Assembly: GCA_035606355.1 (NCBI GenBank) | Contig: DATNFO010000015.1 | Span: forward strand, 62,001 to 126,000 | Source of the DNA: Sulfopaludibacter sp035606355 | Lineage (GTDB): Bacteria > Acidobacteriota > Terriglobia > Bryobacterales > Bryobacteraceae | Direction of reading: 5' to 3' | Length of the DNA stretch: 64,000 bases | Part shown: piece by piece, positions 1 to 8,297 of the stretch | How positions within the stretch are numbered: position 1 is the first letter of the stretch | How the letters are laid out: each line of letters begins with the position of its first letter | Made by a program: the position numbers and the translations under genes | Notes under the pieces: generated by a model | What the model was told of the DNA's origin: nothing | Seen by the model: the letters and a program-made list of their open reading frames with translations, nothing else | The model's database searches: none

Positions 1-1
1 C

Positions 2-472
2 GTCGTTTCCGGATGGAGGGTGAATGGGTTCGTGAAGTATATGTCAGGCATTCCGCTGTCAATTACGGCGGGCGCAGGATTCCTTGGGTCCATCGGCTAC
101 ACGCAACGTGGTAACGCGGTAGCGGGCGTCTCTCCGTATCAAACGACCGATCCGCGCGATTTCAATCCGGCGAAGAACAAATTCCTGAACCCCGCTGCGT
201 TCACTACCAGCACCGGCTTCAACTTCGGCAATCTGGCGCCTTCGTTGAGCTGGGTGCGTGGCTTCTGGTCGAAGCAGGAGGCTCTCACGGTTGGACGTGA
301 TTTCGCGTTGACCGAGCGGGCAAAGCTCGAGTTCAGTGTGGACGCTGTGAATCCGTTCAACTTCCATCGCTGGGGCAATCCGAACACGGTGCTCACTTCG
401 GCCGCGTTCGGCACGGTCACGAGCGCGTCCGACGGCCGCACGCTGCAAATCAACGCTGCCGTGAAGTTCTAA
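2..472 (+). CDS. TonB-dependent receptor, C-terminal part (5' end outside window)
   Basis: The reading frame is open from base 2, so this is the 3' end of a larger gene rather than a 150-residue protein starting at the GTG at 20. The visible text (GWRVNGFVKYMSGIPLSI, then NPAAF, then DAVNPFNFHRWGNPN) matches the last strands of Oar-like outer-membrane receptors that carry a carboxypeptidase-regulatory domain at the N-terminus. The chain ends in VKF; a terminal Phe is the usual recognition signal for outer-membrane beta-barrels. Such receptors import oligosaccharides or other large ligands using TonB energy. The substrate cannot be read from this fragment. A strong terminator follows at once, so it is not cotranscribed with the operon that starts at 589. 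Confidence 0.85.
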   Translation, partial: VVSGWRVNGFVKYMSGIPLSITAGAGFLGSIGYTQRGNAVAGVSPYQTTDPRDFNPAKNKFLNPAAFTTSTGFNFGNLAPSLSWVRGFWSKQEALTVGRDFALTERAKLEFSVDAVNPFNFHRWGNPNTVLTSAAFGTVTSASDGRTLQINAAVKF

Positions 473-484
473 GACGGCAGCATC

Positions 485-525
485 ATCCTGAGTCGGGCCG
501 CGACGTTCGCGGCTCGGCTCAGGAT
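485..525 (+). terminator. Rho-independent terminator-like hairpin after the TonB receptor
   Basis: A 19-bp inverted repeat (left arm 485-503, loop CGT 504-506, right arm 507-525) pairs completely if two G-U pairs are allowed. A T-rich stretch (CTTGTCTTGTTT) begins about ten bases further on. It lies 13 bases after the receptor stop codon. Confidence 0.8.
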
Positions 526-535
526 TAACTCAGCT

Positions 536-551
536 TGTCTTGTTTAAGACA
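536..551 (+). promoter_or_regulatory. Inverted repeat upstream of the first operon, candidate operator
   Basis: TGTCTT-GTTT-AAGACA is a perfect 6-bp inverted repeat with a 4-bp spacer, 38 bases before the GTG of the epimerase gene and just after the receptor terminator, where the promoter of the eight-gene operon must lie. The binding protein is unknown. No other copy was noticed in the window. Confidence 0.4.
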
Positions 552-588
552 GATTCTTACTGCGTGGCCAGAAGGAACGAGGTGAATT

Positions 589-2001
589 GTGTTTCAGAAG
601 ATCAACTTACGGGGCGGGTGGCGCCGCAGTGGGGTTGGAAACGTGGCCGCCCTACTTCTCCTGACGTGCGCCGGACAAGCACAGTCGCCTTCCGCTAACG
701 CTCCCAAGTTCAAGCGAGCCTCCGACGCGGAAATTAGGAAGCACATCGATCGTGCCTGGGTAACCAAGGCATTCCTCGACGACATGATGGATCACTGGCT
801 GCAAGCATCGGTCATGCCGAGCGGCTTCATCCAGGAGAATCTCGATCGCCAGTGGAAACCTTGGGGATCTCAGCGCGAGGCCAGTCTTAACGGCCAGGGT
901 CGCATGCTGTACACGTTCGTCGAAGCCTACAAGGTCAGCCGCGACAAGAAGTACCTCGATGCCGTGACCCGCTGCGCCGACTTTTTGATGAAGATGCACG
1001 ACGATCAGTACGGCGGCTACTACAACCGGGTTTTGCCCGATTTCAAAGTGGTCGACGATACCAAGACGGGCTTCACCAGCTTCGCCATCTTCCCGCTGGC
1101 GCACGCCTACATCGCGACTAACGATCCGAAGTACAAAAACGCCGCAATGCAGGCGTGGGCCGAGGTGCGCGACAAAATGCGTGACGGCCAGTTTTTCCAA
1201 AACAGCATGAAGCGTGACTTCAGCGGTCCGGCGCCGATGAATTTCGGTGGAGCCCGCGGGGGCCCGTCGACTGCTGCCGCGGGTGCTCCAGGTCGCGCGC
1301 CGGGCGGCGCTCAGGGGCGCGGGTTTGCCGCCCGCCGCCACGGTCTCAACGTTCACATGTTCGAAGCACTCCTGGCGCTCTATCAGGCTACGCACGATCA
1401 GAGCGTCTGGAAGGAAATTACCGGCGAGATGGCCATGATGGAGAAGCTCTACAACTACGATCTTGGCTATCTTCCCGAGGGCTTCGACGAGAATTGGAAG
1501 GCGCCGGCGCCGACGTCGTTCAACGTCGGCCACCTCTTCGAATGGGCTTCGCTTTTCAGCCGCGCCGTCGAACTTGGCGCCGATCCCAAGTTCATTCCGC
1601 TCGGCAGCCGGTCCATCGACCTGGCGATCAAGGTCGGTTATGACCAAAAGGACGGCGCCACCTGGATGAACGCCGGCGCAGACGGCACAATCGCCAGGAA
1701 ATACATGATCTGGTGGACCGAGTGCGAAACCATGAAGGCGACCGCACGGTACGCCATTCTTCACGGCCGTAGCGATCTCTGGCCCTACTTCGACCGCACG
1801 CTGGCATTCGTGAAGAAGAACTTCATGGATCCCGAGTACGGAGGATGGTTCGAAGGCGTGATTCCGGGTGAGCCGCGCGAAGCGTTAGGCGAACGCGCCT
1901 ACATCAAGGGCGCGGTGGACGGACCGGAACTCAGCGCGTATCACCAGACGACGTTCTTTGTGGATCTGCTGCATCTTACCGATCCGGCGGCATCGCGGTG
2001 A
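589..2001 (+). CDS. AGE family epimerase/isomerase (N-acylglucosamine 2-epimerase-like), exported
   Basis: A 470-residue protein of the (alpha/alpha)6-barrel AGE family, which interconverts sugars at C2 (N-acylglucosamine, cellobiose and mannose epimerases). Family signatures are the segment LNVHMFEALLALYQATHD (about residues 255-272), WWTECETMKA (about 370-380) and EYGGWFEG (about 420-427). The N-terminus has a basic stretch followed by AALLLLTCAGQAQS, a probable signal peptide, so the enzyme is exported, unlike the usual cytoplasmic family members. A Gly/Ala/Arg-rich loop (about residues 218-246) interrupts the barrel. The GTG start is chosen because AAGGAACGAGG precedes it. It is the first gene of an operon that continues with a sugar isomerase-like gene. 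The substrate is not determinable here. Confidence 0.82.
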   Translation: MFQKINLRGGWRRSGVGNVAALLLLTCAGQAQSPSANAPKFKRASDAEIRKHIDRAWVTKAFLDDMMDHWLQASVMPSGFIQENLDRQWKPWGSQREASLNGQGRMLYTFVEAYKVSRDKKYLDAVTRCADFLMKMHDDQYGGYYNRVLPDFKVVDDTKTGFTSFAIFPLAHAYIATNDPKYKNAAMQAWAEVRDKMRDGQFFQNSMKRDFSGPAPMNFGGARGGPSTAAAGAPGRAPGGAQGRGFAARRHGLNVHMFEALLALYQATHDQSVWKEITGEMAMMEKLYNYDLGYLPEGFDENWKAPAPTSFNVGHLFEWASLFSRAVELGADPKFIPLGSRSIDLAIKVGYDQKDGATWMNAGADGTIARKYMIWWTECETMKATARYAILHGRSDLWPYFDRTLAFVKKNFMDPEYGGWFEGVIPGEPREALGERAYIKGAVDGPELSAYHQTTFFVDLLHLTDPAASR

Positions 2002-2056
2002 GGAAGCCTGCAAAGTCGCTAGTGCAGAGGGAACGTATATACAAAGGAGAGACAGC

Positions 2057-3025
2057 GTGCGACTCACCAGGCGTCAATTCGGCGCCGTTCTAGCAGCAAG
2101 CCCTTTCATTGCGAAGGGTGCAACCTATCCCACCTTGAACGGCGTTCACATCGGACTCCAGTCGGCCAGTTTCACGTATAGCGGAATGGGGATCGACGAC
2201 ATTATCAAGACGATGCGCGATCTCGGCCTGGCTGAAATCGATGTCATGTCCGAACACGTTGAAAACTATTTAGGCGCGCCCGGCGTCCAATTGCCCGGTA
2301 CGGGCCGTCCGGGTCCGTGGGTCGCGCGCGCCGCGGGCGCTGCCGGACAAGGCGGGCGGCGCGGACCTTCCGGGGCGGGTCGCGGCCCCGGTGGCTTTGG
2401 CCGCGGAGGCGATCCGGCCGTCCGCGAAGCTTTACGGAAGTGGCGGCTGGAGGTGGACCTCGATCGTTTCGCAGCAGTCGGCAAGAAGTTCACCGACGCC
2501 GGATTGCGCTTCTTCTCGTACAACCTGAGCTTCAATGATTCGTACACGGACGAAGAAATCGATCGAGGCATGCTGATGACGAAGGCTCTCGGCACGCGCA
2601 TCATTACCGCGTCGTCGCCGGCTTCGATCTTTCCCCGTCTCGCGCCCTTTCTCGAAAAGCACGATGTCATCATCGGCATTCACAACCACACCACGGGTCC
2701 CGAGGAATTCGCAAAAGCAATGCAGGCCTCGCCCAATGTGTGGGTGAACCTGGACACCGGTCACTTCTTCGCGTCCGGATACGATCCGGTGGCGTACATG
2801 AAGGAACACCATAAGCGCATTACGAACATTCATATCAAGGACCGGATGAGAAACAACGGTCCGGAAATGCCGTTCGGTCAAGGGGAGACGCCGCTCAAAG
2901 ACATTCTTCTCACCGTCAAGAACGAGAAGTATCAGTTTCCCGTCTGTATCGAATATGTGGGTCCGGACGGGCCGCCGGTGGAGTTGAAGCGTTGCCTGGA
3001 TTACTGCAAGTCGCTACTGGCTTAA
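2057..3025 (+). CDS. Sugar phosphate isomerase/epimerase-like TIM-barrel protein, Tat-type signal
   Basis: A 322-residue protein of the xylose isomerase-like TIM-barrel (AP endonuclease 2) superfamily. Support: GLQSASFTYSGMGIDDIIKTMRDLGLAEID near the N-terminus, the metal-site strands IGIHNHTTGPEEF, WVNLDTGHFFASG and NIHIKDR, and a C-terminal CIEYVGPDG segment. The His, Asp and Glu residues in these strands are the usual divalent-metal ligands. I chose the GTG at 2057, preceded by AAAGGAGAG, because it gives RLTRRQFGAVLAAS, a twin-arginine-like signal; the longer frame would overlap the upstream gene. An Arg/Gly-rich insert occupies about residues 75-118. It probably works with the preceding epimerase on a free sugar outside the cytoplasm. 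Confidence 0.8.
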   Translation: MRLTRRQFGAVLAASPFIAKGATYPTLNGVHIGLQSASFTYSGMGIDDIIKTMRDLGLAEIDVMSEHVENYLGAPGVQLPGTGRPGPWVARAAGAAGQGGRRGPSGAGRGPGGFGRGGDPAVREALRKWRLEVDLDRFAAVGKKFTDAGLRFFSYNLSFNDSYTDEEIDRGMLMTKALGTRIITASSPASIFPRLAPFLEKHDVIIGIHNHTTGPEEFAKAMQASPNVWVNLDTGHFFASGYDPVAYMKEHHKRITNIHIKDRMRNNGPEMPFGQGETPLKDILLTVKNEKYQFPVCIEYVGPDGPPVELKRCLDYCKSLLA

Positions 3026-3053
3026 GCAGCGGCGAATGCCACTAAGGAGAAAT

Positions 3054-3911
3054 ATGCGTCGTCGACATCTGGCGATTCCCGCAATAGCAATCGCATTCGC
3101 ATTCACCGCCTCGACCCAGCAGCGAGGCGGAGGCACGCCGAATCCGGCAGGCGGGCGCGGCCGCGGTGGGATGGGCATGAGCGCGTATCCCCAGCGGCAC
3201 GTCGACCCCGCCGCCGTCGAACGCGGCAAGGGCCTGTATTCCGTCAATTGCGCTTTCTGTCATGGTTCCGACGCGCGCGGGGGCGAGGGCGGGCCGAACC
3301 TCCTTCGCTCCACCATCGTGCTCAGCGATTCGAAAGGCGAAGCTATCAGCCCCGTGGTGCTCGAGGGCCGGCCCGCGGCAGGCATGCCCGCGTTTCACCT
3401 CACGCCCGCTCAGATCGCGGATCTCGCCGCATACCTGCATAGCTTTCCCGTAGGAGGCCGTGACGTAGCCCGTTCCGCGCCACCCACCATCGTCGTCGGG
3501 AACGCCGCAGCCGGGCGGAAGTACTTCGATCAAAAGTGCGTCGCGTGTCATTCGACGAGTGGCGATCTCAAAGGCATCGCATCGAAAATTGAGGATCCCA
3601 AAGCGCTCCAGCAAACGTGGCTCATGCCTGGCGGGCGCGGAGGACGCGGCGCCCCGGCGGTGGCTGCGCCGCCGGCCACGGTAACGGTGAGTTTGGCGTC
3701 GGGCCAGAAGGTGGAGGGCACTCTTGAACGTATCGACGACTTCGTGGTCACGCTGCAGGATAAGGAGGGTGTCCTTCACTCGTTCGCGCGAGCGGGCGCG
3801 CGCCTGGCCGTCGAGCTCCACGACCCACTCAAAGCGCATCTCGACCTGCTGGCCGTATACACCGATAAAGATATTCACGACGTTACAGCCTATCTGGTGA
3901 CCTTGAAATGA
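3054..3911 (+). CDS. Diheme cytochrome c with inserted beta-rich domain, electron acceptor of the PQQ dehydrogenase
   Basis: A 285-residue exported cytochrome c. Two haem sites are visible, CAFCH (about residue 65) and CVACH (about 165). The first cytochrome domain is ordinary. In the second, a segment of about 70 residues (SGQKVEGTLERIDDFVVTLQD and onward) separates the haem site and a possible Met ligand (TWLMPGG) from the final helix (DIHDVTAYLVTLK). A related segment joins cytochrome and propeller in the protein at 58059-60020. The ATG at 3054 is chosen over the one at 3036 because AAGGAG lies 5 bases before it. The gene overlaps the next by ATGA, so the pair is likely coupled in translation: this protein should take electrons from the quinoprotein. 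Gly/Arg-rich segments occur after the signal peptide and before the inserted domain. Confidence 0.85.
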   Translation: MRRRHLAIPAIAIAFAFTASTQQRGGGTPNPAGGRGRGGMGMSAYPQRHVDPAAVERGKGLYSVNCAFCHGSDARGGEGGPNLLRSTIVLSDSKGEAISPVVLEGRPAAGMPAFHLTPAQIADLAAYLHSFPVGGRDVARSAPPTIVVGNAAAGRKYFDQKCVACHSTSGDLKGIASKIEDPKALQQTWLMPGGRGGRGAPAVAAPPATVTVSLASGQKVEGTLERIDDFVVTLQDKEGVLHSFARAGARLAVELHDPLKAHLDLLAVYTDKDIHDVTAYLVTLK

Positions 3912-5608
3912 TTTTGCGAATCTCCATGGCCGCACTCGCTCTTGCCGTACTCAGCCCAGCGCAAGGCCTGAATCCGGCCGACATATTGAAGCCGCTATCG
4001 GACTCCTGGCCGACTTACTCGGGCGATTACTCCGGCCGGCGCTACAGTTCCCTGAAGCAGATTAATCAATCGAATATCAGGCAACTGGCGCTCGCGTGGA
4101 GCACCCGCGTCACCGCGGGACTTCCGTCGGCTGGGCCGGGTCGTATGGGAGGATTCGGCGGACCCGCAGGCCCCCCGACCATCGTAGGCGGCGAAGGCAC
4201 GGGCGATCTCAACGAGTCCGGCGGCCGGTCCAACCGCATTGTCGGCGCCGTGCTGATGGTGAACGGCATCCTTTACGCCTCCGCGCCTGACAACGCGTGG
4301 GCCATCAATGCAGTCGACGGCCAGGTCCTCTGGCACTACGTTTGGAAGACCAAGGGCGGAACCCACACCGGAAATCGCGGACTTGGAATGTGGGGTAACT
4401 GGCTGTACCTGGAAACGCCGGATAACTACTTAGTCTCCCTGGATGCGCGCACGGGTAAGGAGCGGTGGCACAAACCCATCGCCGACCTGAACCAGCAGTA
4501 CTTCTCTACCGCGGCTCCGATTGTGATCGGCCGGCACGTTCTTGTCGGCACCGGCGACGATCTGGATGAACCCGCGTTCCTGCAATCTTTCGATCCGGAA
4601 ACGGGTGACCTGCAATGGAAGTGGTTCGCGACAGCCCAAAAAGCCGGCGATCCCGGTGTCGAAACGTGGCGCAATCTCGATGCGGCCATCCACGGCGGAG
4701 GCCAGATGTGGATCCCCGGCGCCTACGATCCGGAAACGAAACTATACATCGTCGGCACGGGAAATCCCACTCCCGCCTATACCTCGGGAACGCGTGGCGA
4801 GGGTGACAACCTTTATACCTGTTCCCTGGTCGCGATCAACGTGGATACCGGCAAGATGGCGTGGTACTTCCAAACCTCGCCTCACGATACGCACGACTGG
4901 GATTCCACCCAAACGCCGGCTCTGGTGGATGCCGAATTCAACGGCAAACCGCGGAAGATGGTGATGCAGGCCACCCGCAACGGATACTTCTACGTGCTTG
5001 ATCGCCTTACGGGCGAGCACCTTGTTACAGGCAAGTTTTCGCCGACCGTCAACTGGGCCTCCCGCATGGATGCGAAGGGACGACCCGTCCGCGATCCCGC
5101 AAAGGACTTCGATATCGGCGGCGCTCTCGTTTCGCCCACCAATGCCGGCGCGACCAACTGGATGCCCCCGGCTTTCAGTCCCGATAGCGGCCTGTTTTAC
5201 CTGACCTCTGAGGACAGTTACGCCGAGTATTACCTCACTGAGACCGATCCGCGCGGCGCGATGGGACTCGGTGGCAAGGATGAGCGCGGCGTTGCCGTCG
5301 CCGGCACTTACCTCACGGCGATGGATTATCGCACCGGCAAAATCGCGTGGCGTCACAAATACGAAAACTCTCGGGCGTGGGGTGGCACCAACGTCGGCCA
5401 CGGCCTTCTCGCGACGGCCGGCAAACTGCTCTTTGCGGGCGACCCATCCGGTAATTTCGTCGCCTACGATCCCGCAAACGGAACTCCGCTGTGGCACACA
5501 CACCTGGGAGAGGTCTCGAACTCGCCTGAGACCTTCTTACTGAACGGAAAGCAGTACGTGCTGATTGCTGCAGTGGACATGTTATACGCGTTCGCGTTGA
5601 ACGATTAG
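3908..5608 (+). CDS. PQQ-dependent dehydrogenase (quinoprotein alcohol/aldose dehydrogenase type)
   Basis: A 566-residue periplasmic eight-bladed-propeller quinoprotein. It has a signal peptide (MILRISMAALALAVLSPAQG), the family opening DSWPTYSGDYSGRRYSSLKQI, repeated W-motifs such as DGQVLWHY and TGKERWHK, and the active-site regions GTGNPTP and SPHDTHDWDSTQTP (the Asp of DWD is the usual catalytic base region). I see no adjacent Cys pair of the methanol-dehydrogenase type. Such enzymes oxidise alcohols or sugars in the periplasm and pass electrons to cytochrome c. The ATG overlaps the stop of the diheme cytochrome gene, and an aldehyde dehydrogenase follows 21 bases later, which suggests alcohol to aldehyde to acid. 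A Gly-rich insert sits near residues 73-98. The substrate is unknown. Confidence 0.88.
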   Translation: MILRISMAALALAVLSPAQGLNPADILKPLSDSWPTYSGDYSGRRYSSLKQINQSNIRQLALAWSTRVTAGLPSAGPGRMGGFGGPAGPPTIVGGEGTGDLNESGGRSNRIVGAVLMVNGILYASAPDNAWAINAVDGQVLWHYVWKTKGGTHTGNRGLGMWGNWLYLETPDNYLVSLDARTGKERWHKPIADLNQQYFSTAAPIVIGRHVLVGTGDDLDEPAFLQSFDPETGDLQWKWFATAQKAGDPGVETWRNLDAAIHGGGQMWIPGAYDPETKLYIVGTGNPTPAYTSGTRGEGDNLYTCSLVAINVDTGKMAWYFQTSPHDTHDWDSTQTPALVDAEFNGKPRKMVMQATRNGYFYVLDRLTGEHLVTGKFSPTVNWASRMDAKGRPVRDPAKDFDIGGALVSPTNAGATNWMPPAFSPDSGLFYLTSEDSYAEYYLTETDPRGAMGLGGKDERGVAVAGTYLTAMDYRTGKIAWRHKYENSRAWGGTNVGHGLLATAGKLLFAGDPSGNFVAYDPANGTPLWHTHLGEVSNSPETFLLNGKQYVLIAAVDMLYAFALND

Positions 5609-5629
5609 TCACAGGGAAGGGATGTACTT

Positions 5630-7087
5630 ATGAGAATGCTTATCAATGGCGCACCGTCGGACGCGGCGGATGGCCGCGTGTACGAAGTCAAGAACCCGGC
5701 CACCGGCGCCGTGATCGACACCGTGCCTCAGGCCGGTCCCGAAGATGTCCACCGCGCTATCGAGGTCGCCCTTCGCGGCAAGGAAGTCATGGCGCAACTG
5801 CCGGCGCATCGCCGCAGCGACATTCTCCGCAGAGCCGGCGAATTGATTCTCGAACGTTCGGAAAGCCTCACACAACTCCTGACCAGCGAGAACGGCAAGC
5901 CCGTCCGCCAGTGCCGCTTCGAGATCGGCGTCACCGGACGTTTGTTCACCGATTTCGCCGAAGAGGCCAAGCGGATCCGCGGCCACTACCTGCCCATGGA
6001 CACTGTGCCGGGGCTCGAAGAAATGGTCGCGTACACCGTTCGTCATCCGGTAGGTGTTGTAGTCGGTGTCATTCCGTTCAACTATCCCGCCGAGTTGTTC
6101 GCCCACAAGATCCCCGGAGCGCTCGCGGCCGGATGTTCCGTGATTGTCAAGCTCCCCGAACAGTGCCCGCTTACGGTTCTACGGCTCGGCGAGATTCTGC
6201 TCGAGGCGGGATTGCCGCCGGAAGGCATGCAGATGCTCACCGGCTACCCGCAGCACATGGGCGATGAGTTGCTGACGCATCCGGAAATTCGAATGGTCAG
6301 TTTCACCGGCAGCGCCGCGACCGCCAAACTGATCGCGTGCAAGACGGCGGGAACGCTCAAGCGGCTCGCGTTCGAGCTTGGCGGAACGGACGCTATGATC
6401 GTTCTCGAAGACGCCAATCTGGACGCGGCGGCTGACGCGGTGGTGCATGGACGCTTGACCAACGGAGCCGGCCAGATATGCTGTGCCGCCAAACGCATCC
6501 TGGTGCAGGAATCCGTTTACCAGCCCTTCCTCGCGAAACTCATGGACCGCGTTGCGAAGATTCGAATGGGGGATCCAATGAGCGAAGAGACGGACCTGGG
6601 GCCGCTCATCAGCCCGGAAGCCGCCCGCCGCGCGGACGAGCAGGTGAAAAAATCCATCGACATGGGCGCGAAGAGCTTGGGCGGCGCCGCCATCGTCGAC
6701 TCCTCCTTCTATAAGCCCACCGTCCTGGTCGACGTCACTCCGGAAATGCCCGTGATGAATGAGGAAGTCTTCGCACCTGTTGCCCCCGTCTATCCCTTCC
6801 GTGATGCCGACAACGCCGTTCGCATCGCCAACGATTCGCCTTACGGGCTGCAATCCAGCGTGTTTTCCGAGAACCTGAACAACGCCCTCAGCGTCGCGCA
6901 TCGACTGGAAGTCGGTGGCGTCGTCATCAACGGCTCGGGCGCGTTCCGGCCCGGCAATGTTCCCTTCGGCGGTTTCAAGCAAAGCGGCATCGGACGCGAA
7001 AGCATCGTGGAAACGGTTCTCGACATGACCGAAGAGAAGACCATCGTAATCAATGGCGCGCTCAAGGTCCGCGCTCAGGTCGGCTGA
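5630..7087 (+). CDS. NAD(P)-dependent aldehyde dehydrogenase
   Basis: A 485-residue member of the ALDH superfamily with all core residues: Asn151 in PFNYP, the nucleotide-binding segment SFTGSAATAK, Glu249 in FELGG and the nucleophile Cys284 in GQICCAAKR. EVFAPVAPV and the C-terminal PFGGFKQSGIGRE are also typical. No signal peptide is present, so it is cytoplasmic, unlike the quinoprotein upstream. It oxidises an aldehyde to an acid; overall pattern is of the succinate-semialdehyde/glycolaldehyde dehydrogenase type. AGGGAAGGG precedes the ATG. It lies inside the operon between the PQQ dehydrogenase and the MFS transporter. Confidence 0.9.
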   Translation: MRMLINGAPSDAADGRVYEVKNPATGAVIDTVPQAGPEDVHRAIEVALRGKEVMAQLPAHRRSDILRRAGELILERSESLTQLLTSENGKPVRQCRFEIGVTGRLFTDFAEEAKRIRGHYLPMDTVPGLEEMVAYTVRHPVGVVVGVIPFNYPAELFAHKIPGALAAGCSVIVKLPEQCPLTVLRLGEILLEAGLPPEGMQMLTGYPQHMGDELLTHPEIRMVSFTGSAATAKLIACKTAGTLKRLAFELGGTDAMIVLEDANLDAAADAVVHGRLTNGAGQICCAAKRILVQESVYQPFLAKLMDRVAKIRMGDPMSEETDLGPLISPEAARRADEQVKKSIDMGAKSLGGAAIVDSSFYKPTVLVDVTPEMPVMNEEVFAPVAPVYPFRDADNAVRIANDSPYGLQSSVFSENLNNALSVAHRLEVGGVVINGSGAFRPGNVPFGGFKQSGIGRESIVETVLDMTEEKTIVINGALKVRAQVG

Positions 7088-7114
7088 CGTCGAGTCGCGT
7101 TTCCCGGAGCGCCT

Positions 7115-8281
7115 ATGATGCTGATCATTGCAGCAAGTCTCGCGATATTCGTTTACGGGATGGTAGCCTCCATGCTGGGCACCATCAATCCGGGTTTAGC
7201 GATCCGTTTTCATCTGGACAATGTTCAGACCAGCTACATCGCCCTCGCGCAGGGTATCGGGCTGGTCATCGCATCGGTGTCGGTGGGCCCGCTTCTCGAT
7301 AAAAAAGGAAAGAAGGTCGGATTGCTTCTCGGCCTGAGCGCTGTCATCGTGTCTCTGGTAATTCTCGCGAATGCCGACGGCTATCCCGCGATGATGTTCA
7401 GCATGGCGCTGATGGGCCTCGGCGGCGGCATCACGATCACCGCTGCTAACGCGCTAGGCAGCGACGTCAGCGAGACGCGCCGGGCCAGCGTTCTCAACTT
7501 CCTTAATGTCTTTGTCGGGCTCGGAGGCTTGCTAACGCCGTTCGTGGCCGGCAACCTCCTCGCGGGCGACGCAAAGAAGGTCGCCTATTGCGGCGCTGCA
7601 CTTTCCGCAGTTGCTTTGCTTTTTCAGTTTGCCTTGAAGCTACCTAAGAAGATCGAAGCCGGCGTTGCGCCCGCTTCTTCGCGCGTCTTCAAACAGCCGT
7701 TGCTCTACGGCATAGCCTTGACGGTGTTGCTTTATACTGCGTGCGAATTCGCCATCTGGAACTGGTTGCCCAAGTTCCTCGTTGCCGAGGGTGTGCCGCA
7801 AGCGCAGGCCCTTAACATTCTTGCCCTCGGATTTGCTCTGGCGCTGCTGCTCGGGCGAGTGGCGATCACGCCTGTACTCATGAAGGTGCAGCCCTTGACG
7901 GTCACTACTTTCTGCTCCATCGCGATGGCGGTGTGCACCTGGTTCGTTCTGCAGACTTCCAACCCTCAGACCGCCGGAATTCTCGTCTTCTGCACCGGCC
8001 TGGCGATGGCGCCGGTCTTCCCCACCAGCATCGCGCTCATCGGCAATCTCTTTAAAGAGGGAACTGCCACCGCGATCGGCTTTACCATTACCTGCGGCTT
8101 TTCGGGCCTCGTCCTTAGTTCGCCGATTATCGGTTGGCTCTCCGGACCGGACCCGCAGGGCTTGCGCACCGGCCTGTTGCTGCTCCCGGTATCGTCAATC
8201 ATCATGTCGGTGCTATATCTGGCCTTGCGAGCCCCCATCTCGGGCCGCACGCAACCCCTGGCTGCGCGCCAGGCAACCTAA
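7115..8281 (+). CDS. MFS transporter, sugar permease-like
   Basis: A 388-residue membrane protein with about twelve hydrophobic segments. The loop between helices 2 and 3 reads GPLLDKKGKKVGLLLG, the usual MFS signature G-x3-D-x-x-G-x-x. The order (N-terminal half, polar middle around residue 190, C-terminal half) fits the FucP-like sugar or acid symporter branch. Its place after the isomerase and dehydrogenase genes suggests uptake of the product of the periplasmic steps. GGAG lies just before the first of two adjacent ATG codons. The gap to the next gene is 16 bases. Confidence 0.85.
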   Translation: MMLIIAASLAIFVYGMVASMLGTINPGLAIRFHLDNVQTSYIALAQGIGLVIASVSVGPLLDKKGKKVGLLLGLSAVIVSLVILANADGYPAMMFSMALMGLGGGITITAANALGSDVSETRRASVLNFLNVFVGLGGLLTPFVAGNLLAGDAKKVAYCGAALSAVALLFQFALKLPKKIEAGVAPASSRVFKQPLLYGIALTVLLYTACEFAIWNWLPKFLVAEGVPQAQALNILALGFALALLLGRVAITPVLMKVQPLTVTTFCSIAMAVCTWFVLQTSNPQTAGILVFCTGLAMAPVFPTSIALIGNLFKEGTATAIGFTITCGFSGLVLSSPIIGWLSGPDPQGLRTGLLLLPVSSIIMSVLYLALRAPISGRTQPLAARQAT

Positions 8282-8297
8282 TATAGGTTTAAAGACT

